NCBI GenBank assembly: GCA_033557465.1
Contig: CM066031.1
Location: 1,232,227,312 to 1,232,291,311, forward strand
Source: Ichthyophis bannanicus
Taxonomy: Eukaryota; Chordata; Amphibia; Gymnophiona; Ichthyophiidae
Direction of reading: 5' to 3'
Length of the DNA stretch: 64,000 nt
Below the pieces are notes generated by a model, which made no database searches, was not told the origin of the DNA, and saw nothing but the letters and a program-made list of their open reading frames with translations. The translations under genes and the position numbers were made by a program. The stretch's first letter is position 1. Each line of letters opens with the position of its first letter. Shown one piece after another: positions 19,780 to 31,823 of the stretch.

Positions 19780-20345
19780 CACAAAACCTTAGAGCCAAAG
19801 GCAATAGCCACCCGAGTATGGACATCCAAATGGAAATGCTTGACAAAAGTGGAAAATGATGCCCATGTTGCCACCTGAGAAATGTCTGCAGGGGCTACCG
19901 AGCTCTGCTCAGCCCATGAGTATGCCTGCGCTTGGGTAGAATGGGTATGCAAACCGTCTGGAACTGCCCGGTTCTGCAACAGAGTCGCTAAGGCACTGGC
20001 CTCCTTAACCTAGCACCCCAATGCAGACTTAACCACCGCATCACCTTGCATGGGCCAGCAAATTGCACAAAAAATATGGTCTGACTTACAAAAAGGATTC
20101 ATAATCTCCAAGAACTGGAGAAGCACCCTCCAGACATCCACAAGGCAAAGATCCTTACCATTCCCATGACACTGCTCCTTAGAGAAGGAGGGAAGGGAAA
20201 CTAAATGGTTCACATGAAAGGAAGAAATCACTTGAGGGAAGAAGGAAGGCATAGGCTGAAGGGAAACAGCCTCCTCAAAAAAATATATGTAAGGATCTTG
20301 GCAAGACAGAGCAGGCAGCTCAGAATCCTCCTTGTGGAACAAATC
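19780..20345 (-). pseudogene. DIRS tyrosine recombinase relic
   Basis: Minus-strand frames give NPFCKSDHIF, PMQGDAVVKSALG, VPDGLHTHSTQAQAYSWAEQ and V-A-P-A-D-I-S-Q-V-A-T-W-A-S-x-S-T-F-V-K-H-F. The H-S-T-x-A-Q-A-x-S-W-A run followed by A-T-W-A-S-x-S-T-F-x-x-H-Y is the C-terminal catalytic block of DIRS recombinases, where the Arg of HSTR is here Gln and the catalytic Tyr position reads Phe (KHF). Both changes and a stop after S-A-L-G-C argue that it is inactive. The enzyme would integrate the circular DNA copy. Confidence 0.75.
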
Positions 20346-21249
20346 GCAACCAAGAAGACCGTCTTGAGTGTCAAATCCTTCAGAGCTGCATGCTTCAACG
20401 GCTCAAAGGGTTCTGACATCAGGACCCTGAGAACCAGACATAGATCCCAGGAAGGGACCACAGACTAGAGGGGAGGACGTAGAGGCTGAATCCCATGAAG
20501 AAAGCGTGAAACATCTGGATTTTTAGGCTAGAAACCTACCAGCCACTGGACCTCTGAAACAGGCCAAAGCTGCCACCCAGAACTTTAGGGCGCTAAGACT
20601 ATCCTGAAAAAAAAGCCAACAGAGATGGCACTCAAGGAACCAGACCCACACTTATGCCAGGTCGGTAGATCTCCTTCGGACTCTGAGAAGAGTGGAAAAC
20701 CACCACCAGAGTAGCCTTTATGTGTTAACCTCTCCTTACAGGAGCCAAGCTGTAAGCAAGAAGGGATCCAGATCCTCAAGGATAAGTGGCCCTTGACCCA
20801 ATAGGCCCTGAGATGGAGGCAAACAAAGAGGTGGTGCTTTCAGGAGCCACATCAGATCTTTGACTCACACTCTCCTCGGCCAATCTGGTGCAGCCAGAAT
20901 AATTGTTCTTGGGTGGATCTTCATATGCTGAATCACATGCCCCACCAGGGACCACAGAGGAAACACATACGGCAGGCATTGACATGGTCAAGGTTGAGCC
21001 AGGACGCCAATACCCTCAGACCCTGACTCCATGCTGTGAGTGAAGAAGTGGCACACTCTGGCATTGGAGCGGGTCACCATCATATCCCTCTCAGGGTGAC
21101 CCAGTAGTGCAGGGACAATTGAAACATCTCCTGACTCAATTCCCACTCTCCTGGAACCAGAGAGTTCTGACTGAAAAAATCCATTTCCACAGTATCCACT
21201 CTGACAATGTGCAGAGCTGAAAAAACTAGGAGGTTCTCTGCTGCCCAGT

Positions 21250-21640
21250 CATATCCAGGGAGGCTCTGGCACTCCTTGTGGCTCCTTGCCAATTGACATA
21301 TGCCACCACCGTGTTGTCCAAGAATATCTAACCACCCGGCCCTCGAAACACAGAAGAGCCAACCTGATGGCCCTCACCTCAAGACAGTTGATGGACCACT
21401 CCACCTCCCTGTGGCTCCAATGGCCCTGGACTGTTCAGCCTTGGCAGTGGGCTCCCCAGCCCCGAGAGACTGGCATCTATCACCAGAAGGATCCAAGACT
21501 AATCGTCCGGTGGCATGCCCTTCCTCAGAAGACTGGGCTGCTACCACCACTGCAGGCTGGCCATCACCATCATTGGACGAGGGAGCTTGATATTGAACCA
21601 CTAAAAATTCATGGACCACCAAGTCAGTAGAGACCATTGG
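21250..21640 (-). pseudogene. DIRS RNase H relic
   Basis: Near 21500-21380 the minus strand reads D-A-S-L-S-G-L-G-S-P-L, the start of the DIRS RNase H domain. DNTVVAYVNWQGATRS-like sequence follows at 21325-21270, which is the D-N-T-x-V-x-A-Y-I-N block with its catalytic Asp. Several stops lie between. The domain would remove RNA after first-strand synthesis. Confidence 0.65.
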
Positions 21641-21779
21641 AGCAGTTGCACCATTTTGATTATCGCCACCAACAATCCAAGGAGCTGGAGATCAACCCGG
21701 ATTCTGGGAGCCTGCTGAGAACAGAACAGTGCTACGCAATTCAATAGTCTTTAACTTTCTTTTCTGGCAGGAAGATGCT

Positions 21780-22500
21780 ATACACTTGAGTACTGAAATG
21801 TGCTCCCAGGAACCCCAGGGACTGGGAATGCAACAGCTAACAGGAAGGTGGCAAACTGAAGAGGAGAGCCAAACACAGTAAAACTCAGATACTTTGTTGA
21901 TCCCCAAATCAGGATATGAAAATATGCCTCAGCTAAATCCAGAGATGCAAGGAACTCCCTTTGGTGCACCACTTGAATCATGCATTGCAAAGTTTCCAAG
22001 CAGAAACATATGGCATGCAAGTGCGCATTGACACACTTCCATATCAGCACCATAAAACAGATGGAATACCTCCCCTTTCCCCAATCTTCTGGGGGGAATG
22101 GGCATCACTGCCTTCAGGAGAGGCAACTTGTCCAAGGTGATGCACACAGCATTCCTGCAGTTTGCAGACCCACAATTAGAGAAGATGAAAACAATCGGGA
22201 TCAGCTCTTTGCATTCCCCACATAGCCATATTGAATGGGGGCTAGCACCCAGTGATCCTTGGTGACTTTGACCCATTCCTGAAAGAAGAGGCAATGCCAC
22301 CTCTCCACCAGAGGAACCAGAGAATGGGCCCCCAAACCTTCATTGCACAGCCCAGGAGTGTCCCCCTCTGGATGAGGCCGCTTTCCTGGGTACAAGCACT
22401 CCATGAAGGGGCTGAGAACAATCCCGAAGTCCATTAGCAGAAAGGCTTTCCAGACAGGTAGTGACAGGAGTCCCGAGACCCCCACAAATCCACCTAGCAT
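21780..22500 (-). pseudogene. DIRS reverse transcriptase relic
   Basis: The frame 22053-21778 contains ETLQCMIQVVHQREFLASLD and then L-A-E-A-Y-F-H-I-L-I, the S-x-D-L-x-E-A-Y-x-H-I-P-I motif A of DIRS RT. Sequence after it decays before motif C. Upstream, W-V-L-A-P-I-Q-Y-G-Y and K-L-P-L-L-K-A-V fit the pre-RT region. Multiple frame breaks. Confidence 0.72.
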
Positions 22501-22719
22501 GCCCGCAAGGAGCAGGCAGAGGCTTATGGAAAAGGGGCTCCTGCCTGCTTCACAGGCCCCTTGGACCTGTCCTCCAGAAGGCAGAAAGATTTAGTCTCGC
22601 CTAAGTCCTTCACCAGCTTCTCCAAATCGAACCAAGCAGAAGCGTCCCTCTAAGACCAGATGGACAACTGAGCTTTGGAAGATGAGTCTGCTGCCCCATA
22701 TCGCAGGGAAGTCCATCCA

Positions 22720-23035
22720 TCAACAAGGCACAATATCTTTACACTAGACATACCATGCCATACATGGCATTAGTCTTCTACCACCATGCCATACATATCA
22801 ATTAGTCTCCTGCCACCCCAGCTCTCCACATGTTTTTCTCACACCATGGATAATAGTCTTCCCCACCGCCTATTTAGCACAATGTTAAAATTCACAAGTT
22901 ATTTTCTTGTTAAACTTGGTTAACTTGTTATCAATTACATTCCATGTAAAGTTATGCATGTTCTTGTTCTCTGTGCACTGCTGTGACTGGTAGATACAAT
23001 GGTATAGAAATATTGCTAAATAACTAAATAAATGA
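22720..23035 (+). mobile_element. Short L2-tailed insertion within DIRS
   Basis: Sequence ending ATGGTATAGAAATATTGC, then TAAATAACTAAATAAATGA, has the form of an L2-type 3' end and splits the DIRS gag from the downstream genes. About 300 bp with no coding signal, so it is a short truncated LINE copy or an L2-mobilised SINE. Confidence 0.5.
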
Positions 23036-23102
23036 AATCAGAAAGGAAGGCTGTAGCCGATTTCAAAAGAGGAGTAGAATCATCTGGTGGAAGAGAGTGA
23101 GT

Positions 23103-24190
23103 TCACTGGAGCAGGACTCGAGACATCAGGCCTGCACATACAGCCAACTGAAGAATAGCAGTTGCTGCAGCGAATTGGTTATTCAACATGAATCCACCTT
23201 TTGGTCCGGGAGTATCCTTTAAGGCTGATCCGCCTTCCTCAGGAATACTGGTACATCTGGTAACCGCCATGATCTGTGCATCTACCTTTGAAATACCAAA
23301 CCACATAACGCACTCCTTTTTGGGGAGAGCGTGCATCTTCTCATACACCCTTGGCCCCTTAGGCGGGGAGTCGGGGGAATCCCACTCCAACAGGAACAAT
23401 CCCTTGAGCACCTCTGGGAATAGAAAGACAGTGGATTTCCACACCCTTTGCAGGAGTGGATGTATCTTTGGTTCCTGCTCCATGCCTGGAGCATCCACCA
23501 AGTTCAAAGTGGATAAGATCTTAGGAATCAATGCCCCCTTTTCCTCCTCCCAGAACAGGCAGGTGACATTGGCCTGTTCACAATCCTTTGACGGCAAGAG
23601 TACTTATTCATCCACATCAGACAAATGAATCCAAAACATAATCCAAATCTTGGACAGATCCTAAGTGATCCACATCTCCGGGGGATGGGGGGGGGGGAGA
23701 CGGGGGTAGGGCGTTTGCCCTTTGCCGGGGATTCTTATCCATAGGCAATCAAACAGGGCTTCCACTCAGCTATCCCTCATGAGACTGTGCTCGGGGGAAT
23801 CCAGAGGATGCAGGGTCTGAATTTCCATGCCACAATAACCATGCCTGTTGTAAAAAGGAAAAGAAATCCAGGAAGGACAATCCAAACTCTGGAAGTTCTC
23901 CTCATGGAAATGGATTCTACACCTGGGGACATAGTTGCCGTTGATCCCTTTGAGGTTGGGAGGTTGCCCAAACCTCTGGCCTGCTGGTTATCCTTACCCT
24001 CAACGCCATCTGCCACCTCCTGCCCCAAAGCAGGCAAGACCAGACTAACCAAACCTCCTGGCATGGAGAAGGGGAGAAATCCCTCCAGGGACAACTCAAG
24101 AGCTGCCATGCAAGAAGAGCAGAGTCCAGAATCCAGAGATGAGGCACCTTGCTTGTCATAGGCCAAACAGCATTTCCTGGAAGAAGGCAT
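23103..24190 (-). pseudogene. DIRS gag relic
   Basis: The open minus frame 23597-23103 (164 codons) includes WDSPDSPPKGPRVYEKMHAL, then the KVDAQIMAVTR-like and EGGSALKD-like blocks. This W-x-x-P-x-x-P, K-V-D-x-x-I-M and G-x-x-L-K-D pattern is that of DIRS GAG in vertebrates. An N-terminal Cys pair stretch (24180-24110, C-x-x-C type) lies upstream. It is the best preserved DIRS gene here but is separated from its start by frame breaks. Confidence 0.65.
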
Positions 24191-25062
24191 AGAAAGTTAA
24201 GACATATATTAGCAGAGCTTAGACAGCAACATGCATTACGGGCTTGTTGGAAGGAATACGTATTATAGCTGCTTGTGAGAAACGCATGCAAGGACCATGT
24301 GACCGCCAGGCGCACAATAGTGAAAACACTGTTAATACATGCAGTAAATAGAGGGAAACCCCCACACCATGCCAACAGTCACCAACAGTCCACCCCGAAG
24401 TGCGCCCCCGCTGTTTGGCATCAGGATCCCCCAACAAGGACAATGATGAGGTCAAGCCTCGGTACTTGCCCCCTGAGACTCCCAGGCAGAAATCCATGCC
24501 AGGATCAGTTCTACTCCCCTGAAGCAGTTTCTCTGGCTTTGCAGGCACTGCGTTTAAAGTAGCTGGCAGGAAGATTCCTCTGAGAACCTTCTGAAATCTT
24601 CGGGAGAGAACAGGGGAGACTGAGGAGGAGGGAGGAGGCACTGAGATTGTGTGAGGCTGTTCCTTCCAATTTTCTGACTGCTCAACAGACCCTTAACAAG
24701 ATAAGAGTATGGAACTGAACCAATTTTCACTCTTCCTATGGCTACTGAAAAGACCGCAGTCTAGAGGAGCCTCCCACGTTGTGCTCAAGTGAGAGAGTCA
24801 CCCTCAAGGTGGTCGTTTACGAGCATTTAAATCAATCTATTTTTCTCAATTATGCAGATTTTCTTCAGAGTGTAGAAAATCTATCCACCATTTGCTGGAG
24901 ACAAAGAAATACTGAAGAGACATCTGGTAGCTGAGGTGGATAGAAGCACGGGAGTCATGTCATTGAAACCTGGGTATTTCATTGGTTCTTTGTCTCCACC
25001 AATCTGCTGGTAGGGGAACACAACCTACTTGCCAGGACTGGTATAGCAGGATGATATGCAAT

Positions 25063-28000
25063 AAAGCTTTCTTGATTGCTATGCTAACACCCTGACCCAA
25101 TAAAGCAAGTCACAGTGCTTCCATTCTTTCTTATCTATTCATGGATTGCAGATTTGAAGGGCAGTTGACCTACCCTTTCCTCTGTGTCACAAGCACTTAG
25201 GAATCACTGCCACATTAGAAACTATTCCCTTCACATAGGCTATTACAACATTGCTTTTTATAAACCTATCATCTCCCTCATGGCCAGTACCCCACCCACA
25301 TCTTTCCTTCTTGGCCTACTCATGGACAACCTTGCCTTACCACATCACATTCTATGCCTTTTTCTCGCTATTCTTTCACATTACCCAGCTTCTAAGCCTA
25401 CTAAATTCTTGACCCTTGCAATTCATTCATTCTTCAAGAAGGAGTCACAGCAAAGATTTTGTCCTTTGTCCTCTGCACTCAATCCCCTTTCTTTATCTTT
25501 TCACAGGTGAATAACAAGCTGCTTCTCTGCCTTCAGCATCAAGAGATGCAACCATAGACCCAGACCTAGTGCCCCAGCAACATCAGCACCAGGATCAGCA
25601 GCACCAGTGCCAGAAGCTGCTGAACTACTAGCTCCCCCAAGAAAAGCCAAAAGGCATCAGACCTTTACCCTCCCCAGTCTTCTTTGTGCCTGTGCCTGTA
25701 GGGTCCTCTTCCAGTATGCCAGTGAAGAGAAAGATGATGGTCCAGAGGTTGTCCTTCACTTGGACATCCTGCCCCCTCTGATGGCAGCCAGCTGTGCTCC
25801 CTTGTCTCTGATATAGTTAGTGCACTATTTCCTTCTGGTACTGTAGAAAGAGTTTTGGCTCCATTCCTGGGACCTAGTGGAAATGGTGCAGTGGAAGCAG
25901 GTTACTGTCCTAGAGGAATGGGTCAATGAATTGGGAGAGGGCATGTAGGGAATCTTTCATACACAGAAACGGTTGCTAAATTTGATGTCTTCGTGGAGTA
26001 TGTTCTTGAGCATGAGGCCCTCCTCTCCATACCTCCACCCCACTTCCCTTAAAAACACATACAGTTCTTTGCACCACTCCTCCTCCTCTCCTTGGGGTAT
26101 TTTTTATGCCCACCATCCCATCTTTTGCACCCTTAGACCTCACTTTTCTCTACCTCTTCCTTCCCCAGTTTGCAAATATTTTTTAATAAAACTTTGTTCT
26201 ATACTTGGTACAACTGTCATGTCGCTTTATTTTAAACATTGCATCCTATCAGTCTTGATACAAGGCAGTCCCAGTAGGTGATAGGACACATGCACTGAAG
26301 AGTGGAGGAAAAGTTACCTATGGTAAATGAAAACCCCTTCACAGCCCCTCAGTTAGGCTCTTCTGAAATGGAACCATCCTCTATGCTGGGACTCTTCTAG
26401 GTGGAGGTCAGGAATGCTCCTAACTCTGGGTCCTGAGAACTAGGAGAAGTCTCTTATCTAGTGTATTTCTTATGGTTTATAGATCCCTGGGAGACACAGA
26501 GAGGTCATGCTTTGCGTTAGCATAAGATAGGAGAAGTAAGATACTACAAAGCCTGCTCACCTGAAGCTTCAACCACTATTTTTGCTGCTTGTGCTTCCTA
26601 CTACTCTGGTGAAACACCAAAACCATGAAAAAAAGAGAAAGGGCCCAAGAGCTTGCCCTAGAGGAGGAATGCTTGTTTTTTTGGCACTGTTAGGGTATCA
26701 CACATTTAGAGCCAGCACTGGGGAGGGGGGGTGTTGATCTGATATCTAAAAGTTGCATAATTTACTCTAGTCATAGTTCAACTAAACTGGACAAAGCCTA
26801 AGAGAAAACTTGCAAAGACCAACTAAATCTGCTGCAACAGGATGTGGGAGGCATTTGGATCTAACTCCAAGCTTTTACAAGACAATAGCCTTCCCTTTGG
26901 CATGGGATTGGATGAAATATGAGAATATGAAAAAAGATTTTAGAATTAATTTAAAATTAATTTATGAATGATATTAAAGCAGTCTGATATGAATTCTGTT
27001 TGTAATTAAATAAAGGGGAGTTTTTTTCTGGCCATTGATGTGATCGGAATAGGCAAAGGCTCTAGCCTTGTATTCTGAGGCCTTTTTCTCCTCTTAATGC
27101 CTGTGAATGAAATGCTGTATGATATTAAGCCAAGTCTGTGAATCAGTGGAGTAATTTTTTGATTGTTGAACTTGACAATTCTAGTTCACTCTGGAAGTGA
27201 CAATTTTTGGATTGTGTCATTACAATGGGGTTGTAGGTAGCAGAAAGGCAGATCTGCAAAACAAAGAACGTGAAAGGAATATTGTTCCTCACCTACTAAA
27301 TGGGCTCCTTCATCATTGTAGAAAGGGTGGAATAGGACTCTCAGACTCTTGGGCTGGTGCTATGCATTTCAGAAGTGGATTAATCCAATGCAGGCTCAGG
27401 AGACTCCAGCCAACTTCCCACACCAGGGGAACAAGCCCTCTGAACAAGACAAAGCACACCCTACAGGCAAGCAAAACTGCTTTGAAATAAGTGGATGTAG
27501 CTGAAATAATCATGGAGGATGGCAAGTACCCAGCACCAATGTTCCCATGAAGCTGAGTGGGAGTCCTTTGTCCACACTGCTGCCAGTGGGGGGAAATGCT
27601 GTGGTATCACATTTTCAGCAATGAGGAGCTTCGACAGGCATCATAGTCTGCTATTGTGTTGAAGTCCTATCCTTCTGCTCTGGAGTTTCATGTGTACGTC
27701 TATGCTACAGGTGTGGCAACCATACATACCTTGGGTACTAGGCTTCCCTTTCTAACCTGCAGGATCCAGGCCATAGAAGAAGGATAGGCATGATGGGAAC
27801 ACAAGGGAGAAAGAAGCAGAACCATCATAGCTGAAGTACTCCCAAGTGGGAGGCAATCCAGAGGTTAAAGGACCTCTGAGACAGGAGGCTGAATACAAGC
27901 AGCATGAGCCAGGGGAGGAAGAGGAGGAAATAATCCAGGCAGTGAGGATGAGATCATGAGGTCCATACCAGCTGAGTCATGAACAACACAGAAGGAGGCT

Positions 28001-28515
28001 TGACAGACCTGGGTGGCAAGCCAAGTGGATCAGAAGCCTCACAAAACTGAATGAGAGAGAGTCAGAAAGGGAGATAAGACTACTCCTGTTAGATGAGGGG
28101 AACAATTCTTGGAGCGAAACAATCTGCTATGGCAGGATGATGCAGGCATTCAGGGAGACCTGCAAATGTTTACCATCACAATAGAGAATCTGCTGCAGAA
28201 AATGCAGAGAGTCTCACTCCATCTGAATCCTCATCTCTTTCCTGTACCCCTGCTCACTTTTCTCCTCCTATGTTTTCTTCCATTTGAAACACGCTTGTGG
28301 CTCTCCACCATAGGGTTACTCAAGATTGCCTAGTGTTTCCAGACATTACATGAGCAGTCATGCAAGCATTAGAGGTGGTAGGAGGAGGGTCCCTCTTTGA
28401 TACCAGCATGTCATTCAAATGGACCTCACTGAGGCACCTCTCATGTGCAAAGCATACAGCACCCTTCCCCACCAGTGCAAGCCTGTAGCTGCCTTTTCAA
28501 ACAGATACTACAGTT
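25063..28515. other. Unassigned interval, possibly Harbinger-derived
   Basis: No RT, transposase core, TIR or SINE was recognised. Features seen are a P/A-rich frame at 25607-25816, an AATAAA at 26189-26194 and a purine-rich, Glu/Arg-rich stretch at 27770-28110. It is next to a Harbinger transposase relic beyond the L2 insertion, so it could hold the partner MYB-like gene of that element, but no MYB motif is visible. Host intergenic DNA is equally possible. Confidence 0.4.
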
Positions 28516-28524
28516 ACTACAGAC

Positions 28525-28690
28525 TGTAATGTAACTCTATCTATCTGACAAAGTAACCTTTGGGCTACAAGTGGCTAATATACTGTGTTGTAACCTCATC
28601 TACTCAACTAAGTACTGTGTTGTACATTTGGAATACTCTGCTGTAATCCCATCTACTCTACAAAGTACTGTACCCTGAACATCCTGACAT
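28525..28690 (+). repeat. Tandem units in the 5'UTR of L2 copy 1
   Basis: Three units aligned on TGTAA-C-CATCTA-TC-AC-AAGTA-TGT start near 28529, 28588 and 28641. They are diverged from each other and lie directly before the ORF, where a LINE promoter is expected. Confidence 0.6.
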
Positions 28691-28748
28691 ATTACTCTAC
28701 CCCTGTGCCTACTCTTTTTAGTCCCTTCTCTCCTGCTCCAGCTTCAAA

Positions 28749-31700
28749 ATGACCCCTCGAAAGTCATACTTATGCACACTAGGTCTTACTCTCAACCTAA
28801 TTTACTTACTTCTTTTTACATTCCCTAATGTCCTCACTTTAACTGCTGGCACACCCATACCAATAATACACTCATCTAGGCGCCCTCTCACCCCTCAACA
28901 TCCTCACAATCCCCACCATATCCTACACCACCGCCCTTGCAAACTTAAACCTATCATACTAAACTCACACCTTAGACCCCAAAATCCCACCGACATCACT
29001 CATCCCCCCCTTAAATGTGCCCTACTCAATACACGTTCTGCTAGGAACAAAATCCCCCTAATTGCTGACATTATCATTGACAACAACCTAGACATACTTT
29101 GCCTTACTGAGACATGGTTCCAGGACACTGACTCTGTCCTCTTAAATCAAATATGTCCTGATACTCATTCCATTAATGTATGTAATAGATCCCATGGAAG
29201 AGGAGGAGGAGTAGCTGTTATTGCTAGATCCAACCTCAAACTTACCATAACTGAATCCACCTCCACACTAGGCATGGAATCCATCACTGTATCTAACCCC
29301 ACTCTATCACTGCACCTTATCTATCGAGCTCCTCAGGCAGACTCCTCTGACCTCTCCACTATTTTAGACACAGCCTGCTCCCCTCAATCCTCCTCACGCC
29401 CACTAATAATCCTTGGAGACTTAAACTTATCCTCCACACCCCTCACTCATTCCTCCTCCTTCCTCCAAGCAATGAACACTCTGCAATTCACCCAAATACT
29501 ACACCAACCTACCCACACTAAAGGAAACATCCTTGACCTAATATTTATACCTCATCATGCTCACCTACGTGACCAAGTTCAGCACTCCATCCTTCCAATT
29601 CCATGGTCTGACCATGCCATCATCTTTTTCTCCCTCCCCTACTCCTCCACCAGACTTCAACAACCTATCCATCCCTGCCACAAACGCAAATTCAAACCTT
29701 TTAATGCAGCCAACTTCTTGGATGAAACTATCCCATCTCTAGATCATTTAAATAACAACAACCTGAACATCGATCATTTCATCTCTGAATGGAATGAAGT
29801 CATTTCCACTGCCTCCCTACTCCCACAAACAAACCACTCCTACAATCACCACAGAAGAACCCCATGGTTCTCCACTAATCTCAAAACCCTCAAAAGGGAG
29901 CTTAGACGTCTAGAACGAAAATGGAGACACACCCAAGACTCTGATTCTCATTTAGCCTACACTTCTAAACTCCAAATATATTGTTCGGAGACACTAAAAC
30001 AAAAGAGACAATATAATGAAAACATTATCAAACGTGCCCTTAACAAACCTAGAGAACTTTTCTCCATTGCTAAATCCCTAATAAACGAACCCCTTCACCA
30101 AGACCAATTGCCGAAAATAACAGCACAAACCATAGCTGACCATTTATCTTCCAAATACCTCCCCTCGTCGACACCTTATAACCCCCAACCAACCTTTGAC
30201 CCCCCTACTCAACCTCTCAACTCATCCTGTCTACATACATGGAATGAATTTCATACTATCACACTAGATAACGTAGTAAATGTCATAAAAGGATTGAACA
30301 CATCAACCTCAGCCTTGGATCCTTGTCCAACCCATTGGATCAAAACAACATGCAACACCCTTGGCCACTACATCCTAAACTTAGTTCAAACTTCACTTAA
30401 ATCAGGCTTTGTTCCACCCCTTCTTAAATGTGCCTCCATCCGCCCAATCATTAAAAACTCAAAACTTGACCCTACCTCCCCTTCATCATACAGACCTATC
30501 TCCAGTATCCCCTACCTAGCAAAGATTACTGAAAAAATAGTCCAAACCCAACTCCAGAATCACATTGACGTCCATTCCCCCCTTGACCTATATCAACATG
30601 GCTTCAAAAGAAACCATGGAGTAGAAACACTACTTACTTCTCTACTAGACTCACTGTACTTACATACTCAAAACCCTACCCAAGGATGTCTCCTCATCTT
30701 TCTTGACCTTTCCGCTGCATTCGACTCTCTACCTCATAATCAACTCCTAACCAGACTTCAAGAAATAGGTCTCAATGGCACCACACTTAAATGGTTCCAA
30801 TCCTATCTTAACTCCAGAACTCAACAGGTACGTCTAGGAAATGACACCTCCCTCCCATTTACGCTAAAACAGGGTGTACCTCAAGGATCTAGCCTATCTG
30901 CCTTACTTTTCAACATCTTCCTTCAACCTGCTTGCAAAATATTTCAAGACCATGACATAAAGTACCAAATATATGCTGATGACATGATGTGCTTCACCCC
31001 TTTTAACCTCTCCAACCCCGACTTCTCTAAAATCAATGAATGTCTAATTTCCCTCAAACACTGGCTTTCTCAACATAATCTTATAATCAACCAAGCAAAA
31101 ACTGAGGTACTTCAAGTATTCTCTAACCCCACATACTCGCCTCCCCCAACTCTCACCATTGCCAACCTCCCACTTGTTATAAAAAATCAAGTAAAATATC
31201 TTGGAATTATCCTTGACCAGAACCTCTCCTTTTCCGAACACATAAAAAGATCCACTAACACAATATATGCAAAACTACGCACACTCCGTAATCTTAAACC
31301 TCTCTTAAACCCAGATTCCTTTCGCACTGTTTGCCAGTCCCTCACAACTCCTTCCCTTGACTATTGCAATCTAATTTACCATGGTCTCCCTAAAAATACA
31401 ATCCAACCACTCCAAATAGCCCAGAATACGGTAGCGAGGCTCATATCCAACAAACCCAGACGAGCTCATATCACACCTGTCCTACACGACCTTCACTGGC
31501 TACCTATACATCACAGAGTTAAATTTAAGGTCCTCACCCTAATCCACAAAATAATCTTAAACGAATCAGCACCATGCCTCACCTCACTCCTCGCTTTCCC
31601 CAGTAACACAAGAACACACCGTACCTCCACCAAAAACTTGCTATCCATTCCTACAATCAATAGGCACTGCAAACAAGCTACAAGTAATAGAACCTTCTCC

Positions 31701-31823
31701 CTTTACGCCCCATCTTTATGGAACACCCTCCCCCCCGAACTACGCAACTGTGAGAGCCACACTGAATTTCGCAAAAAACTAAAAACATACCTCTTTATAG
31801 AACATTTTTCCTCCCCACCCTAA
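28749..31823 (+). CDS. L2 ORF2, endonuclease-reverse transcriptase, intact 1024 aa
   Basis: This one frame encodes an apurinic-type endonuclease followed by a reverse transcriptase; it would nick target DNA and copy the element RNA from the nick. Visible blocks: N-T-R-S-A-R-N-K-I (about residue 94), L-T-E-T-W (120), G-D-L-N (223), W-S-D-H (286), S-Y-R-P-I-S-S-I-P-Y-L-A-K-I (580), L-D-L-S-A-A-F-D (652), GVPQGSSLSALLFNI (709), Y-A-D-D (742), H-I-T-P-V-L-x-D-L-H-W-L-P (908) and L-W-N-T-L-P-P-E-L (991). Length and order match vertebrate L2. The N-terminus is hydrophobic and signal-like (residues 7-33). The start ATG sits in ATGA. No stop or frameshift is present, so it may encode a working enzyme. 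Confidence 0.93.
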   Translation: MTPRKSYLCTLGLTLNLIYLLLFTFPNVLTLTAGTPIPIIHSSRRPLTPQHPHNPHHILHHRPCKLKPIILNSHLRPQNPTDITHPPLKCALLNTRSARNKIPLIADIIIDNNLDILCLTETWFQDTDSVLLNQICPDTHSINVCNRSHGRGGGVAVIARSNLKLTITESTSTLGMESITVSNPTLSLHLIYRAPQADSSDLSTILDTACSPQSSSRPLIILGDLNLSSTPLTHSSSFLQAMNTLQFTQILHQPTHTKGNILDLIFIPHHAHLRDQVQHSILPIPWSDHAIIFFSLPYSSTRLQQPIHPCHKRKFKPFNAANFLDETIPSLDHLNNNNLNIDHFISEWNEVISTASLLPQTNHSYNHHRRTPWFSTNLKTLKRELRRLERKWRHTQDSDSHLAYTSKLQIYCSETLKQKRQYNENIIKRALNKPRELFSIAKSLINEPLHQDQLPKITAQTIADHLSSKYLPSSTPYNPQPTFDPPTQPLNSSCLHTWNEFHTITLDNVVNVIKGLNTSTSALDPCPTHWIKTTCNTLGHYILNLVQTSLKSGFVPPLLKCASIRPIIKNSKLDPTSPSSYRPISSIPYLAKITEKIVQTQLQNHIDVHSPLDLYQHGFKRNHGVETLLTSLLDSLYLHTQNPTQGCLLIFLDLSAAFDSLPHNQLLTRLQEIGLNGTTLKWFQSYLNSRTQQVRLGNDTSLPFTLKQGVPQGSSLSALLFNIFLQPACKIFQDHDIKYQIYADDMMCFTPFNLSNPDFSKINECLISLKHWLSQHNLIINQAKTEVLQVFSNPTYSPPPTLTIANLPLVIKNQVKYLGIILDQNLSFSEHIKRSTNTIYAKLRTLRNLKPLLNPDSFRTVCQSLTTPSLDYCNLIYHGLPKNTIQPLQIAQNTVARLISNKPRRAHITPVLHDLHWLPIHHRVKFKVLTLIHKIILNESAPCLTSLLAFPSNTRTHRTSTKNLLSIPTINRHCKQATSNRTFSLYAPSLWNTLPPELRNCESHTEFRKKLKTYLFIEHFSSPP

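Larger units (their letters stand above)
19265..25060 (-). mobile_element. DIRS-type tyrosine-recombinase retrotransposon, complete outline
   Basis: The ends are inverted repeats of about 145 bp (19304-19447 and 24908-25050) plus unique outer edges. Near the 3' side an internal complementary region (19672-19738) joins complements of both outer edges, the arrangement peculiar to DIRS. Minus-strand coding remnants run in the DIRS order: gag (24190-23103), RT (22500-21780), RNase H (21640-21250) and tyrosine recombinase (20345-19780). No flanking target duplication is seen, as expected for recombinase-mediated insertion. Frameshifts and stops in all genes show it is dead. A short L2-tailed insertion lies at 22720-23035. 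Confidence 0.85.
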
